A DNA stretch of 12,839 nucleotides from Bacillota bacterium. GTDB taxonomy: Bacteria > Bacillota > Dethiobacteria > SKNC01. Below the pieces are notes generated by a model. The model saw only the letters and a list, made by a program, of their open reading frames with translations, was not told the origin of the DNA and did no database searches. Below are positions 1-7,683 of the stretch, one piece after another (position 1 is the first letter of the stretch; each line of letters begins with the position of its first letter). Location of the stretch: contig SKLX01000151.1 in NCBI GenBank assembly GCA_007121375.1, positions 1 to 12,839 of the forward strand, given 5' to 3'. A program made the translations under genes and the position numbers.

Positions 1-2425
1 AAAATTCCTTGAGGGATTTGCTTCTGCCTGTCATAGAGGAAGTATGGTAATGATAAAGGTTGCGACCGGTAGTCAATATAAAAGGATAATCCTTGTCAGG
101 TTCTTCAGCGGAAGGCTTATAATCCACTGCATGGAATTTACCCAATCCTCTAACAAATCTACCTGCATGCATACAGGGTGTTCCCGGGTGACCTTCTGAA
201 GGACAGGGCCACTGCAGACCCCCCTCCTCCTCCACTCTCTTATAATTTATGCCTGCATAGCTGGGAGTTAAAGAGGCAATTTCCTTTATGATTTCCTCAG
301 GATTAGAATAATTCCAGTTGAAGCCCACCTTATTGGCCAGCTCCGTAAGAATTAACCAATCGGGCCTGCTATCTCCCCGGGGACTGACTGCCGGGCGAAT
401 TCGCTGTACTCTTCTCTCCGTATTGGTGAAAGTCCCATCCTTTTCAGCAAAGGTGGTAGCTGGAAGCACTACATCAGCATATTCTGCCGTTTCCGTTAAG
501 AAAATATCCTGTACCACCAGGAAATCCAGGTGTTTGACTGCTTCTTCCACATGACCGATATCGGCATCACTGAGGAGGGGGTTCTCACCCATGATATACA
601 TCATTTTTACTTTCCCTTCTTCAGCAGCATCAAACATTTCCGTTACGGTAAGCCCGGGCTTGCTGCTTAAGATCGTGTTCCATGCCTGGTTGAAGCGCTC
701 CAGAGTAGGAGTATCATCTACCTTCTGATAACCCGTAAGGACGGGAGGTAGAGCCCCCATGTCACAGGCGCCCTGCACATTGTTTTGCCCCCTTAAGGGG
801 TTAACCCCGGTGCTAAGTCTACCCATATTCCCGGTAGCCATGGCCAGGTTTGCAATAGCCATAACGTTGTGGGTACCTGTGGTATGTTGAGTAACACCCA
901 TGGTATATAAAATAGACGCAGTTTCCCCTTCGGCATACATCCGGGCAGCGGCAACAATATCATCGGCAGGAACTCCTGTGATTTCAGATACATAATCAGG
1001 TGTATATTTTTCTACGCTAGCCTTTACTTCCTCAAAACCTTCCGTGCGTTCTGCCACAAATTCCTTGTCGATAAGATCTTCCTTTATGATAACATGAAGA
1101 AGACCATTAAAGAGAGCCAGGTTGGTACCGGGTTTTAGCTGTAAGAATATATCGGCTTTATCTGCCAGGTTGATATAGCGGGGGTCAGCTACAATTAGCT
1201 TGGCACCCTTGTTCTTGGCCCGAATTATCCTGTAACTTATAACGGGATGAGTTTCCGTAGTATTGGATCCGGTAACAAAAATACACTTACTGTGCTCAAC
1301 TTCAGCAACACTGTTGGTCATTGCTCCACTTCCAAAAGCAGCGGCCAGACCGGCCACAGTAGGAGCATGTCAGAGGCGGGCACAGTGATCTACGTTGTTA
1401 GAACCCAACATACGGATTAGCTTTTGGAAAAGGTAATTTTCCTCATTGGTAACCCGGGCAGAGCTCAAGCCGGCCAGGGCTTCGGGGCCATTTTTATCCA
1501 CTGTTTCTTTTATTTTAGAGGCCACCAGTTCCAGGGCTTCTTCCCAGCTGGCTTCTACAAACTTACCTTCCTTCTTTATTAAAGGTTTTGTTAAACGTTC
1601 AGGGCTGTCTACAAAGTCCCAGCCGAAACGTCCTTTTACGCAAAGGTTCCCTTTATTAACTGGACTATCATAGTCAGGGGTTACTCCTACAATTTTGTCA
1701 TCTTTAACTTCAAGGTAGAAATTACACCCCGTTCCACAGTAAGGGCAGGTAGTCTTTACCTTATCAATTTCCCAGGCCCTTCCCAGGCCTTTACTCAGCT
1801 TAGGATTAAGAGCACCCGTAGGACATAAATCCACGCACATGCCACAAAAAACACAGGGAGAATTCTCTACAGGCTCTTCAAAGGCAGGGGCAATGGTGGA
1901 CTTAAATCCCCGGTAAGCATAGTCAATGGCTCCCGCTCCATTTACCTCAAAACAAACCCGGGAACATTTCCCGCAAAGGATGCACTTATTCATATCCCTT
2001 TCATAGAAGGGGTTGCTGTCCTCAAAGGGAATCTCCTTAACTTCCCCCGGGTAATCCGTTTCAGCTACACCATACCTGTAGCAGTAGTCCTGGAGCTTAC
2101 ATTCACCCGATTTTTCGCAGGTAAGACAGTCCAGGGGGTGATTAGCCAAAAGAAGGCTCAAATTAGCTTTCCTGGCTTGAACAACCTTTTCGGACTCGGT
2201 ATTTATCACCATACCATCGCCAGCAGGAGCAACACAGGCTGCCGGCAATCCTCTTCCGCCTTCAACTTCAACCACACAGATACGGCAGGCGCCAACTCCC
2301 ACCAGCTGTGGATCATGACAGAAAGTTGGAATCTCAATTCCAGCAGATTCTGCAGCTTCTAATATGGTCATGCCAGCTCTAGCTTCTACAGGCTGGCCGT
2401 TTATGGTTAAATTAATTTTTGACAT
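1..2425 (-). CDS. fdhA: Selenocysteine-containing formate dehydrogenase alpha subunit with NuoG-like N-terminus (3' end cut by window edge)
   Basis: Catalytic subunit for reversible formate oxidation/CO2 reduction at a bis-molybdopterin Mo or W centre. The frame starts at ATG 2425 (GGGAGGGAAG upstream), reads UGA at 1370-1372 as selenocysteine 352, and stays open for 456 more codons to the edge (808 codons here; roughly 100 residues missing by comparison with E. coli FdhF). Domains: plant-type [2Fe-2S] (C36, C47, C50, C64); His-Cys3 cluster (H96, C100, C103, C109); two ferredoxin clusters (C148/151/154/158 and C191/194/197/201); Mo-enzyme [4Fe-4S] (C227, C230, C234, C262); active site VDHCARL-U-HAPTVAGL; then GVTQHTTGTHN and NPLRGQNNVQGACDMG. 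The spacing from Sec352 to Arg545 is 193 residues, as between Sec140 and Arg333 of E. coli FdhF. Last gene of the nuoE-nuoF-fdhA cluster, 26 bp after the nuoF-like gene. Calling the ORF at the UGA would wrongly give a 351-residue ferredoxin-like protein. Confidence 0.95.
1322..1367 (-). promoter_or_regulatory. SECIS element of fdhA (selenocysteine insertion hairpin)
   Basis: On the coding strand, starting two bases after the UGA, TGCTCC (1367-1362) can pair with GGAGCA (1327-1322). Inside it GGCC (1355-1352) pairs with GGCC (1346-1343) and closes the apical loop GGTCT (1351-1347). Bacterial SECIS elements lie inside the coding region just after the UGA and show a G-G-U apical loop; the E. coli fdhF loop also contains GGUCU. 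The loop begins 18 nt after the UGA, a spacing suited to SelB binding. The pairing is seen directly; recognition by SelB is inferred. Confidence 0.85.
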
Positions 2426-2451
2426 TTATCTTCCCTCCCATTCCTTATATT

Positions 2452-4269
2452 TTAAGACTGAAGCTTAATAGCTTCCTCTTTGCATTTTTCTAAACAGGCT
2501 CCGCACTTGATGCAGGCTTCCGTATCAATAACATGGGGCTCTTTCTTCTCCCCACTGATAGCATCAACGGGACAGGCCTTTACACAGCGCCTGCAGCCGT
2601 CGCACAGTTCAGGATCTATGGCGTAAATTAACAGATCAACGCAGATACCTGCAGGACATCTTTTATCAAATATGTGTTTTTCATACTCATCCTGGAAGTA
2701 ACGCAGGGTAGTAAGAACAGGGTTGGGAGCCGTCTGGCCAAGGCCGCACAGGGAAGTGCTACTAATTGCATCCCCCAGGGTTTTTAATTTCTCGATATCC
2801 TCGGGTTCACCTTCCCCTGTGGTAATCCGTTGGAGAATTTCCAGCATTCTCTTGGTTCCTTCCCTGCAGGGAGTGCACTTACCACAGGACTCACTCTGGG
2901 TGAAGGTCAAGAAATAACGGGCTATATCAACCATGCAGGTATCTAAACCCATTATCACCAGACCGCCGGAGCCCATCATGGCTCCCGCATCCGTAAGAGA
3001 ATCATAATCAATGGGAAGGTGCAGCAAATCCTTGGGAATACAACCTCCCGAAGGGCCTCCCACCTGAACAGCCTTGAATTCTCCATCTCCAGGAAGTCCT
3101 CCTGCTATATCGTATACTACTTCCTGTATGGTTATGCCCATGGGAACCTCCGCCAGGCCCGTCCGGTTAATAGAACCTGTTAAGGCAAAAACCTTGGTCC
3201 CTTTGCTGCCTTCCGTTCCGATGCTGGCAAAATAATCGGCACCCTTCAAAAATACCACCGGCACATTACCAAAGGTTTCCACATTATTCAAGCAGGTAGG
3301 CTTGTCGAATAGACCTTTTTGCGCTGGGAAGGGTGGCCTGGGCCTGGGCATTCCCCTCTTACCCTCAATAGACATAAGAAGGGCTGTTTCTTCGCCGCAG
3401 ACAAAAGCTCCGGCACCTTCTTTAACCTTAAGATCAAAGTTAAAGTCCGCCCCTAAAATATTATTACCCAGGAAGTTTTTCTCTTTAGCCTGCTCGATGG
3501 CCAGCTTAAGCCTTTTCACTGCCAGGGGATATTCGGCACGACAGTAAATATAGCCTTCATCGGCCCCTACAGCGTAACCGGCAATGGCCATTCCTTCTAA
3601 AACAGAATGGGGATCTCCCTCCAGAATGCTCCGGTCCATAAAGGCACCCGGGTCACCTTCGTCAGCATTACAAACAATATACTTTTTATCTCCCTCCGCC
3701 TTCATGGTAAACTCCCATTTTAGTCCTGAGGGAAAGCCTCCGCCACCTCGACCGCGCAGGCCAGACTTTTTAACCTCTTCCACCACTTCTTCCGGTTTCA
3801 TGGTAGTTATAACTTTTTTAAGGGCCTCATATCCCTCCCGGGCCACATATTCATCAATAATTTCAGGATTAATGAATCCGCAGTTCCTCAAGCAAAGCCT
3901 GTTTTGCTTCTGGTAAAAGGGAAGTTCTTCAAAGAATACAGGAATGTCTTCATATTCTGCCGGAAGATCCCCTTCTCCAATTTTACCTAAAACAAAATCC
4001 CTGCTTATCTGATCCTTTACAATATGTTCCGTTACAACATTCCCCACTTCTTCAGGAGGAACCTTTCCATAAGTAATACGCGGCTGACCGGGCTTTTGAA
4101 TATCTACCAAAACTTCATTTTCACATGCTCCAATACAACCCGTCTGGGTAAGCTCCGCATCTATATTATTCTCTGCCAGGGCTTTTTCAATAGCCTGGTA
4201 TACATCCTGGCCCCCGGCAGCAATTCCGCATGTACCTAATCCCACTATGATTTTGGGCTTAGCTGTCAT
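2452..4269 (-). CDS. nuoF: NuoF/HydB-type flavoprotein, NAD(P)H-binding subunit of the formate dehydrogenase complex
   Basis: FMN- and NAD(P)H-binding electron-transfer subunit of 605 residues, in the family of NuoF and of HydB of bifurcating hydrogenases. Domains: thioredoxin-like ferredoxin region 1-90 (C14, C45, C49; only three of the usual four Cys); NuoF core with the glycine-rich nucleotide/FMN site GRGGGGF (173-179) and a GAGAFVCGEETAL segment; N3-type [4Fe-4S] cluster (C462, C465, C468, C508); C-terminal 2x[4Fe-4S] ferredoxin (C556/559/562/566 and C586/589/592/596). Start: ATG 4269, preceded by a purine-rich GAGGGGGGAAGGAA, overlaps the nuoE stop by 11 bp, which suggests translational coupling. 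An upstream in-frame start at 4293 would lengthen the overlap to 35 bp and has less support. The extra N- and C-terminal iron-sulfur domains are typical of soluble, ferredoxin-linked complexes rather than of respiratory complex I. A symbol such as hydB or fdhB would also fit. Confidence 0.93.
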   Translation of the reverse strand: MTAKPKIIVGLGTCGIAAGGQDVYQAIEKALAENNIDAELTQTGCIGACENEVLVDIQKPGQPRITYGKVPPEEVGNVVTEHIVKDQISRDFVLGKIGEGDLPAEYEDIPVFFEELPFYQKQNRLCLRNCGFINPEIIDEYVAREGYEALKKVITTMKPEEVVEEVKKSGLRGRGGGGFPSGLKWEFTMKAEGDKKYIVCNADEGDPGAFMDRSILEGDPHSVLEGMAIAGYAVGADEGYIYCRAEYPLAVKRLKLAIEQAKEKNFLGNNILGADFNFDLKVKEGAGAFVCGEETALLMSIEGKRGMPRPRPPFPAQKGLFDKPTCLNNVETFGNVPVVFLKGADYFASIGTEGSKGTKVFALTGSINRTGLAEVPMGITIQEVVYDIAGGLPGDGEFKAVQVGGPSGGCIPKDLLHLPIDYDSLTDAGAMMGSGGLVIMGLDTCMVDIARYFLTFTQSESCGKCTPCREGTKRMLEILQRITTGEGEPEDIEKLKTLGDAISSTSLCGLGQTAPNPVLTTLRYFQDEYEKHIFDKRCPAGICVDLLIYAIDPELCDGCRRCVKACPVDAISGEKKEPHVIDTEACIKCGACLEKCKEEAIKLQS

Positions 4270-4750
4270 TTCCTTCCCCCCTCTGGTACTCATTTAAAAT
4301 GTCTGGCACTCTATCGGGAGTCAATCTACCGTAAGTAGCCTCGTCAACCATCATTACAGGCGCCAAACCACAACATCCTACGCAGGCCACACTCTCATAG
4401 GTAAAGAGCATGTCTTCCGTAGTATCTCCTACTTCAACCTCCAATTCTTCCTCCAGTCTCATGGCAATCTTCGCAATACCTCTAACATGGCAGGCAGTAC
4501 CCTGGCATACCCGGATAATATGCTCTCCCCTGGGCTTCAGGTGGAACTGGGAATAAAAAGTACACACTCCATAAATTTGACTGATGGGGGTGCGTAATCG
4601 TCTGGCCAGGTGCTCCAGGGCCGGGCGGGGAAGATATCCAAATTCATGCTGTATTTCCTGTAACATTGGAATCAATGCTCCCTTTTGGGTCTTCCAATTC
4701 TCATAGATTTTATCTACTGCTGCATAATTAAAATCATTTTCTTCTATCAT
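4259..4750 (-). CDS. nuoE: NuoE/HydC-type [2Fe-2S] subunit of the formate dehydrogenase complex
   Basis: Thioredoxin-like [2Fe-2S] subunit of 163 residues, the usual NuoE length. It is expected to accept or pass electrons next to the FMN of the flavoprotein. An N-terminal helical region (about 10-60) is followed by the ferredoxin fold with ligands C82, C87, C123 and C127 (CQGTAC and CVGCCG). Start ATG 4750 has AAGGAGGT seven bases upstream, one of the best ribosome binding sites in the window. First gene of the three-gene cluster; its stop lies inside the start of the nuoF-like gene. Known family members serve complex I, HydABC hydrogenases and soluble formate dehydrogenases; the neighbouring fdhA points to the last. 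Confidence 0.95.
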   Translation of the reverse strand: MIEENDFNYAAVDKIYENWKTQKGALIPMLQEIQHEFGYLPRPALEHLARRLRTPISQIYGVCTFYSQFHLKPRGEHIIRVCQGTACHVRGIAKIAMRLEEELEVEVGDTTEDMLFTYESVACVGCCGLAPVMMVDEATYGRLTPDRVPDILNEYQRGEGNDS

Positions 4751-4830
4751 TTTTAAACCTCCTTCTTTAAATATTTAAAATAGAAAAACACAAAATCCTA
4801 TTTATAATTCTCCTTTTAATCTTCATAATC

Positions 4831-4860
4831 CTGCCTACAGGGCGAAAAAACTCCCTGGCA
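4831..4860 (-). other. Unassigned hairpin in the nuoE leader
   Basis: On the minus strand TGCC-AGGG, a ten-base loop AGTTTTTTCG, then CCCT-GTA-GGCA can fold into an 8-bp stem with a three-base bulge. No T-tract follows on either strand, so it is not a standard intrinsic terminator although it lies between the DUF362 stop (4909) and the nuoE start (4750). It may be an RNA structure in the nuoE leader or a protein-binding site. The function is unknown. Confidence 0.4.
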
Positions 4861-4875
4861 AGTAAGCCCTTCTTT

Positions 4876-4897
4876 TATTACCCTATTATTACCCTAT
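4876..4897. repeat. Perfect 11-bp tandem direct repeat upstream of nuoE
   Basis: TATTACCCTAT occurs twice head to tail with no mismatch (4876-4886 and 4887-4897). It sits 12 bp past the DUF362 stop and about 126 bp upstream of the nuoE start. Eleven bases is close to one helical turn, so both copies face the same side of the DNA, as expected of a direct-repeat operator. It could equally be a chance duplication. Confidence 0.6.
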
Positions 4898-4908
4898 CAC
4901 CCCTTTCT

Positions 4909-6027
4909 CTAAATTTTCGTTTCTACAAGCTCGTACTTTCTGGTCCCCAATCCAATTTCCTGGGCGTAATTTAGCTGTACTGTATGATCAATATTGCTTC
5001 GTATCCCCCAAAACTTGTCCTGGCCGGGAGAATAGTTTTGAGCCAGCTTTGTTTCCACCAGTCCTGTCTGACGATTAACCAGGTCCAGGGAAGCCTGGTC
5101 AATAGCCACGGGGTCGAAAGAAGCTAAAATCCCCACATCAGGAACAATAGGTGCATCGCTCCAGGCATGGCAGTCACAATCGGGAGTTACATTTATCACA
5201 AAATTTATATAAGCTACCCCTTTTTCCTTAGTCTTAACTGCTCCCAGGGCAAATTCTACCATTCTTTCCTGTAATTCCGAGGTTTCGCTCTTGAATTGAA
5301 CCTTTATGGCTTCATACAGGCAGGAAGCGGTACATTCTCCACAACCAACACACTCTTCATAATTAATTACTGCCTTTTTTTCTTCATCCAGGCGGATAGC
5401 CTCTGTGGGACACCATTTAATACAGGCTTTACAACCTTTACATTTTTCCCTGTCTAACTTGGGCTTTAAGGGAGAATGCATCATCTGCTTACCTCCCCGG
5501 TTGGCACATCCCATTCCCAGGTTTTTTAGAGCTCCTCCAAAACCCGTAGCCAGGTGGCCTTTAAAATGGCTGAGAACTATCATGTTAGGAGCACTTATAA
5601 TATCGCTGGCAATTTTTACAGATTTAAAATGTTTCTGATTAATTTCCACTTCTTCAAAACTATGGCCATATAAGCCGTCCGCAATAACAAGAGGTGCATT
5701 TACTGTAGCATAAGAAAAACCATTCTCCAGGGCTGTCTGCAGGTGGTCCCTGCTGTTAGCCCTGCTCCCCAGGTAAAGGGTGTTGGTATCTGTAAGGAAA
5801 GGCTTTCCCTTAGCTTCCTTAATTTTTTCTACTACCTGTCTTACCAGTACAGGATGGATATAGCCCAGGTTGCCCTTTTCTCCAAAGTGAATTTTAACAG
5901 CCACCAGTTCATCTTCTTGACAAAATGAAGAAATATCAGCCATACTGAAGAGATATCGAATTCTCTTGGATAGACTGTCCTTCTGAGACCTGGCCCTCAT
6001 ATCGGTAAAAAAAACTTTGCTGGCCAT
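4909..6027 (-). CDS. DUF362 domain protein with two [4Fe-4S] ferredoxin clusters
   Basis: Protein of 372 residues of the DUF362 family, whose biochemical role is generally unknown. The N-terminal half carries VKIHFGEKGNLGYIHP (about 44-59) and a SHFKGHLATGFGGALKNLG motif typical of the family. A dicluster ferredoxin insert follows (C196/199/202/206 and C226/229/232/236), then a C-terminal domain with CDCHAW and DVGILASFDPVAIDQASLDL. No signal peptide or membrane segment is seen, so it is probably cytoplasmic. The start chosen is ATG 6027, with GGAAGGAGGT five bases upstream; a longer frame to 6084 lacks such a site. It stands between the proS terminator and the formate dehydrogenase cluster on the same strand, so a redox link with that cluster is possible but unproven. 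Confidence 0.88.
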   Translation of the reverse strand: MASKVFFTDMRARSQKDSLSKRIRYLFSMADISSFCQEDELVAVKIHFGEKGNLGYIHPVLVRQVVEKIKEAKGKPFLTDTNTLYLGSRANSRDHLQTALENGFSYATVNAPLVIADGLYGHSFEEVEINQKHFKSVKIASDIISAPNMIVLSHFKGHLATGFGGALKNLGMGCANRGGKQMMHSPLKPKLDREKCKGCKACIKWCPTEAIRLDEEKKAVINYEECVGCGECTASCLYEAIKVQFKSETSELQERMVEFALGAVKTKEKGVAYINFVINVTPDCDCHAWSDAPIVPDVGILASFDPVAIDQASLDLVNRQTGLVETKLAQNYSPGQDKFWGIRSNIDHTVQLNYAQEIGLGTRKYELVETKI

Positions 6028-6126
6028 TTTGTACCTCCTTCCAGCACAATATTTCATCAATAAGATTAATTCTACAAAAAACATTCTAATCCTCTGTTAG
6101 AAAATAGATATAGGGGGTAAGAGAAT

Positions 6127-6168
6127 AAAAAATACACCTTCTTATAACCAAAAAAGGTGTATTTTTTT
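6127..6168 (-). terminator. Rho-independent terminator of the cysK-proS unit (symmetrical hairpin)
   Basis: AAAAAATACACCTT (6127-6140) and AAGGTGTATTTTTT (6154-6167) form a perfect 14-bp inverted repeat around a 13-base loop. On the minus strand the stem is followed by a run of six T, 25 bases or more past the proS stop at 6193. The plus strand also ends in a T run, so the hairpin could stop transcription both ways. It separates the proS unit from the DUF362 gene. Confidence 0.88.
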
Positions 6169-6192
6169 ATGTCTATTTTTAGTACCCTTATA

Positions 6193-7641
6193 TTAATAGG
6201 CCCGGGAAAAGTAAACAGTTTCCCTGGCCTCCTGGCCGCAGCAGATGCAATGACCTTCTCCCTTTCCTTCCTCTCCCAGGGGTATACAGCGTATGGTAGC
6301 TTTGCTTTCATCTTTTATCCTTTCCTCACACTCATCTCCACCGCACCAGCCAGTTTTAATTAATCCCCTCTTCTCTTCCATTATATTTTTAAACTCCTGG
6401 TAATTATCGCAGTAACGGGTATTTTCATTTCTAAAGTCCAGGGCCTGCTGGAACATGTTATCCTGTATCTGGGCTAAAAGGGATTCCAGGGTTTCCCCCA
6501 AATCTTCTTCCTTCACAAAGATTTTTTCCCCCGTGTCCCGTCTTACCAGGACCACATGGCCCTTTTCCAGGTCCTTGGGACCAATCTCCATGCGCAGGGG
6601 CACCCCCTTCATCTCCCATTCATTAAATTTCCAGCCGGGAGAATAATCCCGTTCATCTATTTCCATACGAATTTTGTCCCTGTACCTGTCCATAATTTCC
6701 CGGGCTTTAGGCAAAACCTGCTCCCGGGTCTTCTTGGGCATGATGGGAACAACAATGACCTGGACAGGAGCCACTACCGGGGGCAGCCTTAATCCCCGGT
6801 CATCTCCATGGACCATAATTATAGCTCCAATAAGGCGGGTAGAAACCCCCCAGGAAGACTGCCATACATATTTAAGCTGATCATCCTGGTCCAGAAAAGT
6901 TATATCAAAAACTTTGGCAAAATGCTGGCCCAGGTTATGGGAAGTTCCTGCCTGAAGAGCCCGTCCATCCCCCATAAGGGCTTCTATGGTATAGGTTTTT
7001 AAGGCTCCGGCAAACTTTTCCCTTTCCGTTTTCCTGCCTCTGATTACAGGGATTGCCAGGTCATTCTCCACAAAATCTCGATAAACTTCCAGCATTTTAA
7101 GGGTTTCCTCCTGGGCCTCTTCTTCCGTCCGGTGGGCCGTATGCCCCTCCTGCCATAAGAATTCTGAGGTGCGCAAAAAGGGACGGGTAGTTTTTTCCCA
7201 GCGGACCACGTTACACCACTGGTTTATTAACACGGGAAGATCCCGGTAAGATTGAATCCATTTAGCATACATGCTACAGATAATAGTTTCAGAAGTAGGC
7301 CGTACCACCAGCCTTTCGGTAAGTTTCTCACTGCCTCCCTGGGTTACCCAGGCTACTTCAGGAGCAAAGCCTTCTACATGATCCGCCTCCTTTTGAAGGA
7401 GACTTTCCGGAATAAACAGGGGAAAATAAGCATTCTTATGGCCCGTATCTTTAATCCGCTTATCCAGACGGGATTGCATGTTTTCCCACAGAGTATACCC
7501 GTAAGGCCTGATGACCATACAACCTTTTACAGGAGCATAATCTACCATCTCAGTTTTTAAAATGACATCTACATACCACTGGGAGTAGTCCTCTTCCCGG
7601 GAGGTAATCTCCTTTACAAAATCCTTTTCCTTTTTAGACAA
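6193..7641 (-). CDS. proS: Prolyl-tRNA synthetase, archaeal/eukaryotic-type (short form without the INS editing domain)
   Basis: Class II synthetase of 482 residues that charges tRNA(Pro) with proline in the cytoplasm. Seen: the catalytic segment VVRPTSETII (RPTSE 114-118), motif 2 RWEKTTRPFLRTSEFLWQEGH (147-167, shown in part), a motif-3-like STRLIGAIIMVHGDDRGL segment, an anticodon-binding region, and a C-terminal zinc domain with C433, C438, C465 and C468. That Cys spacing (5, 27, 3) is close to T. thermophilus ProRS. The protein ends in Tyr, as archaeal-type enzymes do. The roughly 180-residue INS domain of the usual bacterial form is absent. The start is a TTG at 7641 with a G5 run about eight bases upstream; no ATG or GTG is available in frame before the cysK stop. 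It lies 42 bp after cysK, likely cotranscribed, and ends before a strong terminator. Confidence 0.95.
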   Translation of the reverse strand: MSKKEKDFVKEITSREEDYSQWYVDVILKTEMVDYAPVKGCMVIRPYGYTLWENMQSRLDKRIKDTGHKNAYFPLFIPESLLQKEADHVEGFAPEVAWVTQGGSEKLTERLVVRPTSETIICSMYAKWIQSYRDLPVLINQWCNVVRWEKTTRPFLRTSEFLWQEGHTAHRTEEEAQEETLKMLEVYRDFVENDLAIPVIRGRKTEREKFAGALKTYTIEALMGDGRALQAGTSHNLGQHFAKVFDITFLDQDDQLKYVWQSSWGVSTRLIGAIIMVHGDDRGLRLPPVVAPVQVIVVPIMPKKTREQVLPKAREIMDRYRDKIRMEIDERDYSPGWKFNEWEMKGVPLRMEIGPKDLEKGHVVLVRRDTGEKIFVKEEDLGETLESLLAQIQDNMFQQALDFRNENTRYCDNYQEFKNIMEEKRGLIKTGWCGGDECEERIKDESKATIRCIPLGEEGKGEGHCICCGQEARETVYFSRAY

Positions 7642-7683
7642 GTTAATTCCCCCTATCTTTTCCCTAAACCTGGTTACTAATAT

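Noticed and set aside
1370..1372. Premature stop or pseudogene in fdhA
   Set aside because: The frame continues without stops, the context is the canonical Sec site, and a SECIS-like hairpin follows.
4270..4293. Longer N-terminus for the nuoF-like protein
   Set aside because: The ATG at 4269 has the better-placed ribosome binding sequence, and the added residues are only the out-of-frame end of nuoE.
4831..4860. Terminator of the DUF362 gene
   Set aside because: No T-tract follows the hairpin on either strand; the only T run is in the loop.
6072..6311. Small minus-strand frame between proS and the DUF362 gene
   Set aside because: It overlaps the terminator and the proS 3' end in another frame and has no ribosome binding site or recognisable family.
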